Shown here one piece after another: positions 1 to 8,315 of a stretch of 64,000 nt of DNA (the first letter of the stretch is position 1; each line of letters begins with the position of its first letter). The notes below the pieces were generated by a model. It was not told where the DNA came from, ran no database searches, and worked only from the letters and a program-made list of their open reading frames with translations. A program made the translations under genes and the position numbers. Source of the stretch: Stutzerimonas stutzeri (GTDB lineage: Bacteria > Pseudomonadota > Gammaproteobacteria > Pseudomonadales > Pseudomonadaceae). Location: the NCBI RefSeq assembly GCF_009789555.1, contig NZ_CP046902.1:2992001-3056000 (forward strand), written 5' to 3'.

Positions 1-364
1 TGCCCCACAGGACCCCGCCTACGTTAATGTCGAAGGTTTTCCGGTAGATGTCCGGGGTGATGGTTTCGATCGGGGCAATCGGCGCGATACCTGCGTTGTT
101 GATGACCACATGTAGTTCGCCCAGCCCATCGACCGCTTGCTGGACTGCTTTGAATACATCATCGCGATCGGCCACATCGACCTTGATCGCCAGGGCAGTG
201 CCGCCGTTCGATTTGATTCTCTCGACAACCTGGCTGGCCGTCTCAATATTCATATCGGCGCATGCTACCGCAAAGCCATCAGTTGCCAATCGCAATGCAA
301 TGGCCTCACCAATGCCTTGGCCGGCGCCAGTAACAAATGCAACTTTTCCTTGGGACTTGGTCAT
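1..364 (-). CDS. budC: SDR oxidoreductase, acetoin/diacetyl reductase-like (partial, runs off left edge)
   Basis: Short-chain dehydrogenase of which only the first 121 residues are inside the window. The cofactor motif TGAGQGIG is at residues 12-19, an acidic D63 lies in KVDV, and NNAG is at 89-92. The run from NNAG through the ITPDIYRK segment to GGVLWG closely resembles meso-2,3-butanediol dehydrogenase/(S)-acetoin-forming diacetyl reductase (BudC type), which interconverts diacetyl, acetoin and butanediol with NAD(H). The catalytic YxxxK lies beyond the edge and cannot be checked. It is the last visible gene of the minus-strand operon that starts at 6078, about 70 bases after the porin, so it may act on an alcohol or ketone of that pathway rather than acetoin. 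The SDR family is certain; the substrate is inferred. Confidence 0.75.
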   Translation of the reverse strand, partial: MTKSQGKVAFVTGAGQGIGEAIALRLATDGFAVACADMNIETASQVVERIKSNGGTALAIKVDVADRDDVFKAVQQAVDGLGELHVVINNAGIAPIAPIETITPDIYRKTFDINVGGVLWG

Positions 365-434
365 TTCCGGTTTCCTTCTAGATTGTTATGGGAAATCAAA
401 CAGCGGCTACAGCTGCGCACAGGATCTCGCGGGA

Positions 435-1766
435 TTAGAAATTTGCCTGGAGCTTCACGCCTGCGACGAGTGCGTTTTCTACCTCATAAACACCGCCCGG
501 GTGGCGGACGTATTGCAGGTTCGGGCGGACGGTCAGCCAGTCGGTAACATGCACACCGTAGTTGAGTTCGATGTTGTATTCGCTGTGCTGCACAGGAACG
601 TACTGCGGGTTGTCATAATCAGTAATGGCGTTGGCAGTGTTGATCTGGCGCTGACGCTTGGTGACGTCATCGTTGACATGGATTCGAGCAACCCCCAGAC
701 CGATATCGTCCTTGGGGCGAGCATCAAACGGACCGGTGTAGACCAGCCCGATGTTCTGAAAACTGTCGATACTGCTGGTTTCTCTATCATGGAAGGTGAA
801 ATTGGCAAATACGCTCAGGCCACGGGACGCATCGCCATTACGCGACGTTAGCTGCTGACGGCCCATGACCCACCAACCGCTTTTGCGGCTGCGGCTTTTT
901 GCGGTCATACCGGTCACTCCTTGCGGGCGGCCATCGACGTCCTCGTAAATGTCGTTGGCACTGGCGCTGCTGTGGTAATAGCCAAGTCGGTATTCGCCTG
1001 GTAGCGCATGGGTACCCACGGTTGGCTTCCAGATCACCTCTATCGGGACCAATGCTCCCTGGGTGCCACTACCGCTGAGCTTGAAGCCGTTACCGACTTC
1101 CAGATTCGAAGGATTCTGCTCGAACACTCCGATCTGCACCGCCCAGTGGTCATCCAGGTTGTATTTGGCACGTAGCGCCCATTGGCTGACGGGACCGCTG
1201 TACCAGACATCCCCCGCTACGTTGCCGATGGGAGCGGCGCAGAATGCCAGGCTCTGGAAGTCGCAAGGGAAGCTGTTGAAGTCCTCGTTGACGCCCATGC
1301 GCCCAATCTTGAGATCCAGCGCCTCATCGAAAAACCGTTGGCGATACCACATTTGGGTCAGGCGCCAGGTTTGCCCGCGCCCCCATACCTCCTGCACGGA
1401 GCTGAGCTGCCCGGTACGTGGATCGCCGATGCGTTCGTTAGACAGGTTGTTGCCGCTTCGCTCGGTGACCAGCAACTGGAACTCGGCGGCATTCCAGCCA
1501 AGGAGTTTCTGCAGATCCAGATTGGCGCCCAGGGCCCATTGCGAGGTGTATCGGGCGGTGCGGTCATCGTTATAGCCGCCACTGAGATTGGCAGCGCCCT
1601 CACCGACGTAGCCGATGGTGAAATTCACACCTTTTTCGAGCAGTTCAGTGCGGGTGCCGCCCCAGTCCCCCAAACCCCATCGGGACGAGTCGCCGGCAGC
1701 AGCAGCGGGAAAAGCGATGCATGCAAAAAGGCTTAGCCCTACGGGCAGGCGCCAGAGGTTATTCAT
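435..1766 (-). CDS. OprB-family outer-membrane porin
   Basis: Carbohydrate-selective porin (OprB) family, 443 residues, expected as a beta-barrel in the outer membrane. The N terminus is a classic signal peptide: a short basic start, a hydrophobic stretch, and AAAAG around residues 21-25. Then follows WGLGDWGGTRTELLEKGV, a typical OprB opening, then alternating aromatic/polar strands, ending in the terminal phenylalanine (QANF) that barrel assembly recognises. The start has an AAGGA box 8 bases upstream. It lies 130 bases downstream of the aldehyde dehydrogenase in the same orientation, so it probably supplies the pathway substrate across the outer membrane. OprB proteins are named for sugars, but members also sit in alcohol and acid catabolic clusters. 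The actual solute cannot be read from sequence. Confidence 0.85.
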   Translation of the reverse strand: MNNLWRLPVGLSLFACIAFPAAAAGDSSRWGLGDWGGTRTELLEKGVNFTIGYVGEGAANLSGGYNDDRTARYTSQWALGANLDLQKLLGWNAAEFQLLVTERSGNNLSNERIGDPRTGQLSSVQEVWGRGQTWRLTQMWYRQRFFDEALDLKIGRMGVNEDFNSFPCDFQSLAFCAAPIGNVAGDVWYSGPVSQWALRAKYNLDDHWAVQIGVFEQNPSNLEVGNGFKLSGSGTQGALVPIEVIWKPTVGTHALPGEYRLGYYHSSASANDIYEDVDGRPQGVTGMTAKSRSRKSGWWVMGRQQLTSRNGDASRGLSVFANFTFHDRETSSIDSFQNIGLVYTGPFDARPKDDIGLGVARIHVNDDVTKRQRQINTANAITDYDNPQYVPVQHSEYNIELNYGVHVTDWLTVRPNLQYVRHPGGVYEVENALVAGVKLQANF

Positions 1767-1896
1767 GTCGATTGGTCCTTGTTGTTATGGTTACGACACA
1801 GCGTTATCCAATCCGCAAGGCAGGGCCGTTGCAGCTTGGGGAATAGCGATCAATGCAAGATGAGCGTGGCCCGACCTCAATGCTCAGCCAGGTCAG

Positions 1897-3345
1897 CTAG
1901 ATTCCCGCCAGACACAGGTATTTGATTTCGAGGTAATCCTCGATTCCGTACTTGGATCCCTCGCGCCCAACGCCGGACGCCTTGATGCCGCCAAAGGGCG
2001 CCGCTTCGGAGCTGATGATTCCGGTATTCACGCCGACGATGCCGTACTCCAGCGCCTCGCCGACGCGGAATACGCGCCCCAGATCGCTCGCGTAAAAATA
2101 GGCGGCCAGCCCGAACTCGGTATCGTTGGCTTTGCGGATGACTTCGGCGTCATTGAAGAAGCGGAAGACCGGAGCCAGAGGGCCGAAGGTTTCCTCTTTC
2201 GATACGCGAGCGATATCCGGCACGTCGACCAGGATCGTCGGCTGGAAAAAGTTGCCTCCCAGTTGATACGCCGCACCGCCCTGAAGCACCTTGGCGCCCT
2301 TTTCGATGGCGTCCTCGATATGCTCGCGCACCTTGGCGACCGCCTTCTCATCGATCAGCGGGCCAATGGTGGTGCCCTCGGCCATGCCATCTCCGAGTTT
2401 CAAACTGCCCACTGCTACGGCCAGCTTGTCGACGAAAGTGTCGTAAACCTTGTCGTGTACGTACAGGCGATTTGCACACACGCAGGTCTGGCCGGCGTTG
2501 CGGAATTTCGAGGCAAGAACGCCCTCTACAGCGGCGTCCAGGTCGGCATCTTCAAAGACGATAAACGGCGCATTGCCACCGAGCTCGAGGGATATCTTTT
2601 TGATGTCATGGCTGCACTTCTCCATGATCGTGCGGCCAATCTCGGTGGAGCCGGTGAAAGAGATTTTGCGGACCACCGGGTTGCTGGTCAGCTCTTCGGC
2701 AATCTCGGCGGCCGAGCCGGTCACGACCGACAGCACACCTTTTGGAATACCCGCTCGCTCGGCAAGCTCCACCAGGGCCAGCGCCGAAAAGGGCGTTTGC
2801 GAAGCCGGCTTGATCACCATTGTGCAACCTGCGGCCAATGCAGGTCCTGCCTTGCGGGTGATCATGGCGCTGGGAAAATTCCACGGCGTGATGGCGGCGC
2901 ACACCCCTACGGGCTGCTTGAGTACCAGCAAGCGCTTGTCGGCAGAACCCGGGATCACGTCGCCGTAGATGCGCTTGCCCTCCTCCGCATACCACTCGAT
3001 ATAGGAAGCCGCAAAGACGATCTCACCACGCGCTTCGGCCAGGGGCTTGCCTTGTTCGAGGGTCATGATGCGGGCCAGGTCATCCTGGTTTTCGATGATC
3101 AGCTCGTACCAGCGGCGTAACGTAATGGCCCGCTCTTTTGCCGAAAGGGCGCGCCAGGCAGGCAGGGCACGATCAGCGGCTTCAATGGCGCGACGGGTTT
3201 CCGCCCCGCCCATGCGCGGAACATGGCCAATCACTGCGCCGGTCGATGGGTTGCCGACAGTGATGGTGGCGGCACTGTCGGCACCGATCCACTCGCCGTC
3301 GATATAGGCATGCTGACGAAACAGTTCGGGTTTTTTCAGGTTCAC
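1897..3345 (-). CDS. gabD: NAD(P)-dependent succinate-semialdehyde dehydrogenase-type aldehyde dehydrogenase
   Basis: Oxidises an omega-oxo acid aldehyde to the diacid; GabD itself makes succinate from succinate semialdehyde. The 482-residue length is that of GabD. The start chosen is a GTG at 3345 (VNLKKPELFRQ) with a GGAG box 8 bases upstream. A longer reading from 3417 adds an arginine-rich leader not seen in the family. Visible landmarks are TPWNFP near 153, the cofactor loop FTGSTEIG near 230-237, the general base E254 in ELGG, and nucleophile C288 in GQTC. It sits between the Baeyer-Villiger monooxygenase and the porin in one operon. There it may oxidise 6-oxohexanoate to adipate, the ChnE role, although the sequence reads as GabD rather than ChnE. 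Family certain, substrate inferred. Confidence 0.85.
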   Translation of the reverse strand: MNLKKPELFRQHAYIDGEWIGADSAATITVGNPSTGAVIGHVPRMGGAETRRAIEAADRALPAWRALSAKERAITLRRWYELIIENQDDLARIMTLEQGKPLAEARGEIVFAASYIEWYAEEGKRIYGDVIPGSADKRLLVLKQPVGVCAAITPWNFPSAMITRKAGPALAAGCTMVIKPASQTPFSALALVELAERAGIPKGVLSVVTGSAAEIAEELTSNPVVRKISFTGSTEIGRTIMEKCSHDIKKISLELGGNAPFIVFEDADLDAAVEGVLASKFRNAGQTCVCANRLYVHDKVYDTFVDKLAVAVGSLKLGDGMAEGTTIGPLIDEKAVAKVREHIEDAIEKGAKVLQGGAAYQLGGNFFQPTILVDVPDIARVSKEETFGPLAPVFRFFNDAEVIRKANDTEFGLAAYFYASDLGRVFRVGEALEYGIVGVNTGIISSEAAPFGGIKASGVGREGSKYGIEDYLEIKYLCLAGI

Positions 3346-3448
3346 TGCATGTTCTCCGTCGGATACGCGGCGCCTCACGGGCGCCGTTCGAACGCACTCG
3401 CCCTCGCGAGGCGGCAACGAGTGCGCTTTCTTCGCGTTGATGTTCCGG

Positions 3449-5119
3449 TCAATGCTGGGCTTTTTGGGCGTAGCTACCGGACGGGCTCAGGCTCGTGAAC
3501 TTGAAGCCTCGATAGCCTTCGTTCTGGACCGACGCGAGAATGTCTCTGAACGGGCCCAAACCGCCCATGTAGAAGTAGACGGAGTTGGTCTTGCCAGGAA
3601 TGTTGGCGCCGAAGATCCAGGAATCGGCCTTGGCGAACAGCGTCTGGTCGGCGATCTCACGGCAGGTCACGCCCCACTGGCGTTCAGATTCAGGATCGGG
3701 CTCCATGCAGGCCAGCTCTTTTTCTTCCATGAAGCCGATCATGTCGGATACCCACTCCACCTCTGTCTCGATGGTGGGTGGCAGGTTGGTGAACGGACCG
3801 TTCGGGCCGAGAATCATGAACATGTTGGGGAAGTTGGCGGTCGCCACCGACAGGTAGCTGGACGGCCCTTCGCTCCAGTGATCCTTGATGCTGACGTCAT
3901 TCCGGCCGCGGATATCGATGCGTTTGTAGTTGCCGTCCACCGCGTCGAAACCGGTGGCGAATATCAGCACGTCCAGCTCGTGCTCCACGCCATCGGCGGT
4001 ACGAATGCCCGCTTCGGTGATTTCCTCGATCGGGTTGGCTTTGACGTCCACCAAGGAGACATTCGGCCGGTTGAAAGTGGCGTAATAGCCGCTGTCGCAT
4101 AGTGGACGTTTCGCATAGAGGTCGCGCGGCATCAGCTTGCGCGCCGTTTCCGGATCCTTGACGATCTCGCCGATCTTCTCGCGAATGAAATCTTGAGCGG
4201 CCCGATTGGCTTGCTCGTCGATCGCAATGTCGTTGAAGGTCTGGAACATGAAGCGGAATCCACCACCGCCGTCCCAGGCACGCTGGAAGATTTGTTTACG
4301 CTCTTCCGGCGACACGCTCATCGTTGGGATGTCGCTTTCCTCAAAACCGAACGCCAGGCGAGACGAGCGTACCTGTTGCCAGATCGCATCATAGTTACGC
4401 TTGATGTCATCGACGTACTCGCGGCTAACCGGACCATTGCCGACAGGGACGGTGTACTGCGCGGAGCGCTGGAACACGGTGAGATGGTCAACGGTAGGCG
4501 CAATGGCCGTAATCACCTGGCAACCGGTCGAGCCCGTGCCTATGACGCCGACGCGCTTGCCCTCCAGAACGGCATCGGCTGGCCAATTGGCGGTGTGGTA
4601 CATCTTGCCCTTGAACTGCTCCATCCCCTTGATCTTCGGCACGTTGGTGGCAGACAGCAGACCAAGCGCGGTGACCAGGTACTTGGCGGAGTACTGGTGC
4701 CCATTATCAGTGGTGACGGACCAGCGGTTGGTTTGTTCGTCGAACACGGCCGAGGTGATCGCCGTTTCCAGTTGGATATCCTTGCGCAGGTCGTGGCGAT
4801 CAACCGCATGGTTCAGGTAGGACAGGATCTGCGGCTGGTCGACGTAGCGGGTGGTGATGTCCCACTCCTGGCAAAGCTCGCGATCCCACGAGAAGCAGTA
4901 CACGAAGGTTTCACTATCGGACAAGGCGCCTGGATAGCGATTCCAGAACCAGGTGCCCCCAACGCCAGCTGCCTTGTCGAAGGCACGCACCTTCAAACCA
5001 AGCTCGTCGCGCAGTTTTTTCAGCATATAGATGCCACCAAAACCGGCACCGATGATGATCGCGTCAAGGTTGGTCACGTTGGTGCCAACGGAGCGTTTAG
5101 CCAGAACTGTAGTTGTCAT
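3449..5119 (-). CDS. chnB: Cyclohexanone monooxygenase-type Baeyer-Villiger monooxygenase
   Basis: FAD- and NADPH-dependent type I Baeyer-Villiger monooxygenase that inserts oxygen beside a ketone, for example cyclohexanone to epsilon-caprolactone. The reading has 556 residues. It has a first Rossmann motif GAGFGG at 24-29, the class fingerprint FKGKMYHTANWP at 169-180, and a second Rossmann motif GTGSTG at 194-199. Long stretches (RYPGALSDSE, TALGLLSA, KRPLCDSGYY, LGPNGPFTNLPP, SWIFGANIPGK) match what I recall of Acinetobacter cyclohexanone monooxygenase (543 residues), roughly half the residues being identical. Start at 5119 has an AGGAG box 6 bases upstream; reading back to 5419 would add about 100 unrelated residues. 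It is the second gene of the sigma-54 operon, after the SDR. The ring size or chain preferred is not certain. Confidence 0.88.
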   Translation of the reverse strand: MTTTVLAKRSVGTNVTNLDAIIIGAGFGGIYMLKKLRDELGLKVRAFDKAAGVGGTWFWNRYPGALSDSETFVYCFSWDRELCQEWDITTRYVDQPQILSYLNHAVDRHDLRKDIQLETAITSAVFDEQTNRWSVTTDNGHQYSAKYLVTALGLLSATNVPKIKGMEQFKGKMYHTANWPADAVLEGKRVGVIGTGSTGCQVITAIAPTVDHLTVFQRSAQYTVPVGNGPVSREYVDDIKRNYDAIWQQVRSSRLAFGFEESDIPTMSVSPEERKQIFQRAWDGGGGFRFMFQTFNDIAIDEQANRAAQDFIREKIGEIVKDPETARKLMPRDLYAKRPLCDSGYYATFNRPNVSLVDVKANPIEEITEAGIRTADGVEHELDVLIFATGFDAVDGNYKRIDIRGRNDVSIKDHWSEGPSSYLSVATANFPNMFMILGPNGPFTNLPPTIETEVEWVSDMIGFMEEKELACMEPDPESERQWGVTCREIADQTLFAKADSWIFGANIPGKTNSVYFYMGGLGPFRDILASVQNEGYRGFKFTSLSPSGSYAQKAQH

Positions 5120-5277
5120 TGTGTTCTCCTGATTGATCGGTGCACCTGAAGTCATCGCTCGTTCGCTAAGAGAATCTTCAGGCAAGCCGGTACCGTCTCC
5201 CCCAAAAACAAGATCGGGGGCGTGTCGAAACTCGATAGGTGAAGTGAGCGGATCAGCCCGACCCGCTCCGCTCTTAC

Positions 5278-6078
5278 TTACAGCGAGAAGCCACCATCCA
5301 CCGCGATTGCCTGGCCTGTGACATGAGGCGCGCAGGCGAGGTAGACCGCCAACTGGCCCATGTCCTCGACGGTTTGCGCTTCGCCTTGTGGTAGCAGGGC
5401 CGCCTGATGCCGCTCCCAAGATTGCTCCTCGGTTTCACCCGGCTCAGCCCAACGGCTGGACAGCCCCTCGTCACCGCGCCACATGCCAGTACCCACGACA
5501 CCGGGGCACAGCGCGTTGACCGTGATGCCTTCACGGGCGACTTCTTTGGCGAATGCGTTGGAAAAACCGATGACAGCGAATTTGGATGCGCTGTAGTGAG
5601 ACAGGTCCGGGAAGCCGACCTTGCCGGCGATCGATGCCAGATTGATGATGCGACCGAACCTGTGCTCACGCATCAGCCGCAGTTCAGCCTGGCAACAGAG
5701 GAATACGCCGCGTGCGTTGATGTTCATGATGCGGTCCCACTCGCTGACTGGCAGCTCGTCGACCTTACCCAAACTCACTACGCCCGCGTTGTTGACGGCT
5801 ACATCCAGGCGACCGTAGTGCTCGCGTACCTGCTCGATCATTGCGCCAACGCTGTCGGGTTGGCTCACGTCCACTTGCAAGGCGATGGCGCGGCGGCCAA
5901 TTGCACGCACACGGGCGGCGGCTTCTTCAGCGATGCCGAGGTCATAGTCGGCGAGTACCAGATCAGCGCCGGCTTTTGCCAGGCTCAAGGCGATGCCTTG
6001 GCCAATACCGCGGCCAGCGCCTGTTACCAGGGCAACCTTGCCGACCAGGGAAAAATCGACAGCAGTAGATTCGCTCAT
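5278..6078 (-). CDS. SDR family alcohol dehydrogenase, first gene of the Baeyer-Villiger operon
   Basis: Classical short-chain dehydrogenase/reductase of 266 residues. The cofactor motif TGAGRGIG is at 19-26, followed by an acidic residue in LVLADYD that favours NAD(H). NNAGVV is in the middle, with a catalytic serine in NLASIAG and the YSASK catalytic tyrosine/lysine. The C terminus VTGQAIAVDGGFSL is typical. A GAGG box precedes the start. As first gene behind the sigma-54 promoter, and directly upstream of the ketone monooxygenase, it is best placed to oxidise a secondary alcohol to the ketone that the next enzyme uses (a ChnA-like role, e.g. cyclohexanol to cyclohexanone). It is not especially close to the ChnA sequence I remember, so the role rests on context. 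Confidence 0.85.
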   Translation of the reverse strand: MSESTAVDFSLVGKVALVTGAGRGIGQGIALSLAKAGADLVLADYDLGIAEEAAARVRAIGRRAIALQVDVSQPDSVGAMIEQVREHYGRLDVAVNNAGVVSLGKVDELPVSEWDRIMNINARGVFLCCQAELRLMREHRFGRIINLASIAGKVGFPDLSHYSASKFAVIGFSNAFAKEVAREGITVNALCPGVVGTGMWRGDEGLSSRWAEPGETEEQSWERHQAALLPQGEAQTVEDMGQLAVYLACAPHVTGQAIAVDGGFSL

Positions 6079-6141
6079 GAGATGCCTCTAATTATTGTTG
6101 TTGAATGCGACCGCTCATGGCGGTTCGCTGAGACGGATGGA

Positions 6142-6156
6142 GCAAATCAGGTGCCA
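6142..6156 (-). promoter_or_regulatory. Sigma-54 (-24/-12) promoter of the Baeyer-Villiger operon
   Basis: Read on the minus strand the site is TGGCACCTGATTTGC, an exact match to the TGGCAC-N5-TTGC core of RpoN promoters, followed by T. It is 64 bases upstream of the first gene's start, predicting transcription from about 6130. A divergent sigma-54 activator gene and palindromic candidate enhancers 80-155 bases further upstream make the assignment strong. Confidence 0.85.
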
Positions 6157-6236
6157 ATCTTAGAACTATCAGCTCAAAGCACCGTTCCAGAGCGCTTCCA
6201 GCATCGCGAAAGGCGAATTGCGATCGCAGCCGATCA

Positions 6237-6250
6237 AGACGTTATGTCTC
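6237..6250. promoter_or_regulatory. Candidate enhancer (UAS) half-perfect palindrome, copy 1
   Basis: The 14-mer AGACGTTATGTCTC occurs here and again at 6280-6293. This copy has 4-bp inverted arms AGAC/GTCT around GTTAT. The two copies are 43 bp apart, about four helical turns, as expected for two activator dimers on one face of the DNA. It lies about 85 bp upstream of the -24 element. Confidence 0.6.
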
Positions 6251-6275
6251 GCGATGAGCGGGACGAAGGGAGAAC

Positions 6276-6296
6276 GGTGAGACGTTATGTCTCACC
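6276..6296. promoter_or_regulatory. Candidate enhancer (UAS) perfect palindrome, copy 2
   Basis: Perfect inverted repeat GGTGAGAC-GTTAT-GTCTCACC with 8-bp arms. It is located 90 bp upstream of the activator gene's own start and about 120 bp behind the -24 element of the divergent operon. It is likely the main binding site for the AcoR-type activator encoded next door and could also mediate autoregulation. The binding protein is inferred from position. Confidence 0.65.
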
Positions 6297-6385
6297 CTGT
6301 AACGCAAATCGATTCAGCTTGTGGACACCGGTCAACACGCATTAAATGGCTGTACAAAAATTAGAATTGACCATGCGGAGGTAAC

Positions 6386-8254
6386 ATGTCCTCTGGTTAC
6401 TCAAAGGCTCATGTGGAACACGTGAGCAGAGTGCTACGCACTGCCCAAAGCGCGCCGACGCTTCCCGTTCCGAGCAGCATCGTCGACTCCTGGCGCCGTT
6501 CGGTGCAGCACCACCAACTCGATCCAGGCTCGCTGCAGGGCCCACGAGTGCTCGAAGCACACCAACTCAATGAGCATCGAGAGCGTATCGATGATTTCCT
6601 GAGGCTGGCGGGCAATGAGATTGGTCGACTCCACCATCGAGTGCGCGATGCCGATTATTGCGTGATGCTCACCGATACCTTGGGATGCACCGTCGATTAC
6701 TGCATCGATTCAACGATCCGCGGCGAGTATCGACGTGCCGGCATCGACCTCGGCACGTGCTGGACGGAAAGCGAAGAAGGCACCACCGCCGTATGTGCGG
6801 TTCTGATCGATAAGCAGCCGATCACCGTACACAAGCAGGATCACTTTCGCGCAGCGTTCATCGGCAACACCTGCTCTGCCGCCCCGGTCTTTTCCCCTTC
6901 CGGCGAGCTTTTCGCCGTTTTGGACGTATCCGCCATACGTTCGCCGGATGACAGGCGTAGCCAACATCTGATCCGTCAGATGGTCATTCAAAGCGCCGCT
7001 GAAATCGAAAATGCGTACTTCATGTACAGCACCCAGGATCTTTGGGTGTTGCGCGCGCATCCGTTTCCCGGGTATGTCGATAGCCAACCGCAGTTCCTGT
7101 TCGCATGGGATAGCGATGGTGTGATCCAGGCGCTCAATCCCGCCGCACGGCGGTTGCTGCTACAGCGTCACGGCCGGATTCCGGATACCGTCGATGAAGC
7201 CTTTATTTCAGACCGGCTTCCTGATCGCGCTGATGACACGGTTCATTACCTATCTGCGCTGAACCTACATGTGCGACTCAAAGCGCCAAGACGCCGTCCG
7301 AGCGCACGTGCAACCGGCAAGGTGGTCGAAGCGCTCGATCCAACGGTTGCCCGAGCTCTTGAACTGGCGGTGCGCGTCAAGGACCGAGGGCTGCCGGTAT
7401 TGATTCATGGTGAGACAGGCGCTGGCAAAGAGCACTTCGCGTTGCAGTTGCATGCAGCCAGCAAACGCAAGGACAAGCCCTTCGTCGCCATCAATTGTGC
7501 GGCGATACCAGAAAACTTGATCGAAAGTGAGCTGTTCGGCTATTCGGCCGGCGCCTTCACCGGCGCATCAAGTAAAGGCATGCGGGGTCTGCTGCAACAG
7601 GCCGATGGCGGCACGCTATTTCTTGATGAGATCGGCGATATGCCGCTCACGCTGCAGACCCGCCTGCTGCGGGCATTGAGCGAAGGCCAAGTGTCGCCAT
7701 TAGGCGCCTCACGCCCACAGGCCATCGACATTCAGGTCGTGTGTGCCAGCCACCGCGATCTCGTGACGCTGGTCGAGCAAGGTACGTTCCGTGAAGACCT
7801 GTACTTCCGCTTGAACGGCGCGCGCTTCGATATCCCGCCATTGCGCGAGCGCACCGATAAACTGGCCTTGATCAATAAGCTCTTGGACGAAGAATGCACG
7901 CGATCCGCAGAGCGCTTCCAACTGAGTGACGCGGCCTTGGAGATGCTGTTGAACTACAGTTGGCCCGGCAATATGCGCCAGCTGCATCATGCGCTGCGAT
8001 ATGCCTGTGCGGTGTGCGCCAGCCAGGTGATCGGTATCGAAGACTTGCCGGTAACGCTTGCTATCAGCGCCCCGGTGAACGGGGAGGAAACGTCAGCAGG
8101 AGACCCGGAACGTCAAGCGCTGATCGACACACTAGTACGCAATCGCTGGAAGCCGGTACTTGCTGCACAGGAGCTGGGAATTTCCCGTGCAACTCTTTAC
8201 CGCCGCGTGAATCAGTACGGCATTAAGATGCCCGGCAAGGGTTCGTATAACTAG
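6386..8254 (+). CDS. AcoR-type sigma-54-dependent transcriptional activator
   Basis: Enhancer-binding activator of 622 residues. The N-terminal ~210 residues form a GAF-type sensor domain (CVMLTDTLGCTVDY, then GNTCSAAPVF), as in acetoin/alcohol regulators of the AcoR family. The AAA+ domain follows: Walker A GETGAGKE at 342-349, the sigma-54 contact loop GAFTGA at 389-394, and Walker B TLFLDEIGD ending at 418. A Fis-type helix-turn-helix (LAAQELGISRATLYRRV) ends the protein. A GGAGG box precedes the start. It is divergent from the SDR/monooxygenase operon, which has a matching sigma-54 promoter and palindromic upstream sites, so it very probably activates that operon in response to a small alcohol, ketone or pathway intermediate. 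Confidence 0.92.
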   Translation: MSSGYSKAHVEHVSRVLRTAQSAPTLPVPSSIVDSWRRSVQHHQLDPGSLQGPRVLEAHQLNEHRERIDDFLRLAGNEIGRLHHRVRDADYCVMLTDTLGCTVDYCIDSTIRGEYRRAGIDLGTCWTESEEGTTAVCAVLIDKQPITVHKQDHFRAAFIGNTCSAAPVFSPSGELFAVLDVSAIRSPDDRRSQHLIRQMVIQSAAEIENAYFMYSTQDLWVLRAHPFPGYVDSQPQFLFAWDSDGVIQALNPAARRLLLQRHGRIPDTVDEAFISDRLPDRADDTVHYLSALNLHVRLKAPRRRPSARATGKVVEALDPTVARALELAVRVKDRGLPVLIHGETGAGKEHFALQLHAASKRKDKPFVAINCAAIPENLIESELFGYSAGAFTGASSKGMRGLLQQADGGTLFLDEIGDMPLTLQTRLLRALSEGQVSPLGASRPQAIDIQVVCASHRDLVTLVEQGTFREDLYFRLNGARFDIPPLRERTDKLALINKLLDEECTRSAERFQLSDAALEMLLNYSWPGNMRQLHHALRYACAVCASQVIGIEDLPVTLAISAPVNGEETSAGDPERQALIDTLVRNRWKPVLAAQELGISRATLYRRVNQYGIKMPGKGSYN

Positions 8255-8270
8255 ACGTCCATAGTTGAAT

Positions 8271-8303
8271 GCCACCCTCCCGCTCAGCCAGCGCGAGGGC
8301 GGC
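8271..8303. terminator. Hairpin between convergent activator and etfA
   Basis: Stem GCC-CCCTC-CGC / GCG-GAGGG-GGC with two single-base mismatches around a 7-base loop, lying between the stop codons of the activator gene (8254) and etfA (8316). There is no clear T-run on either strand, so it may be a weak bidirectional terminator. Confidence 0.45.
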
Positions 8304-8315
8304 TGCCCTTCTGAC

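Noticed and set aside
3346..3417. Arginine-rich leader on the aldehyde dehydrogenase
   Set aside because: The GTG at 3345 with GGAG spacing gives the 482-residue GabD length; the leader has no counterpart in the family.
4193..5149. 318-codon plus-strand frame opposite the Baeyer-Villiger monooxygenase
   Set aside because: Antisense shadow of a gene with clear catalytic motifs; no ribosome site or recognisable domain.
5200..5225. CCCCC...GGGGG inverted repeat between the SDR and monooxygenase genes
   Set aside because: Only a 5-bp stem with a long loop and no T-run, within an operon that is probably continuous; too weak to call a terminator.
5120..5419. Upstream extension of the monooxygenase reading by about 100 residues
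   Set aside because: The extension is unrelated to the family, runs over the SDR 3' end, and the ATG at 5119 has an ideal ribosome site and gives the normal length.
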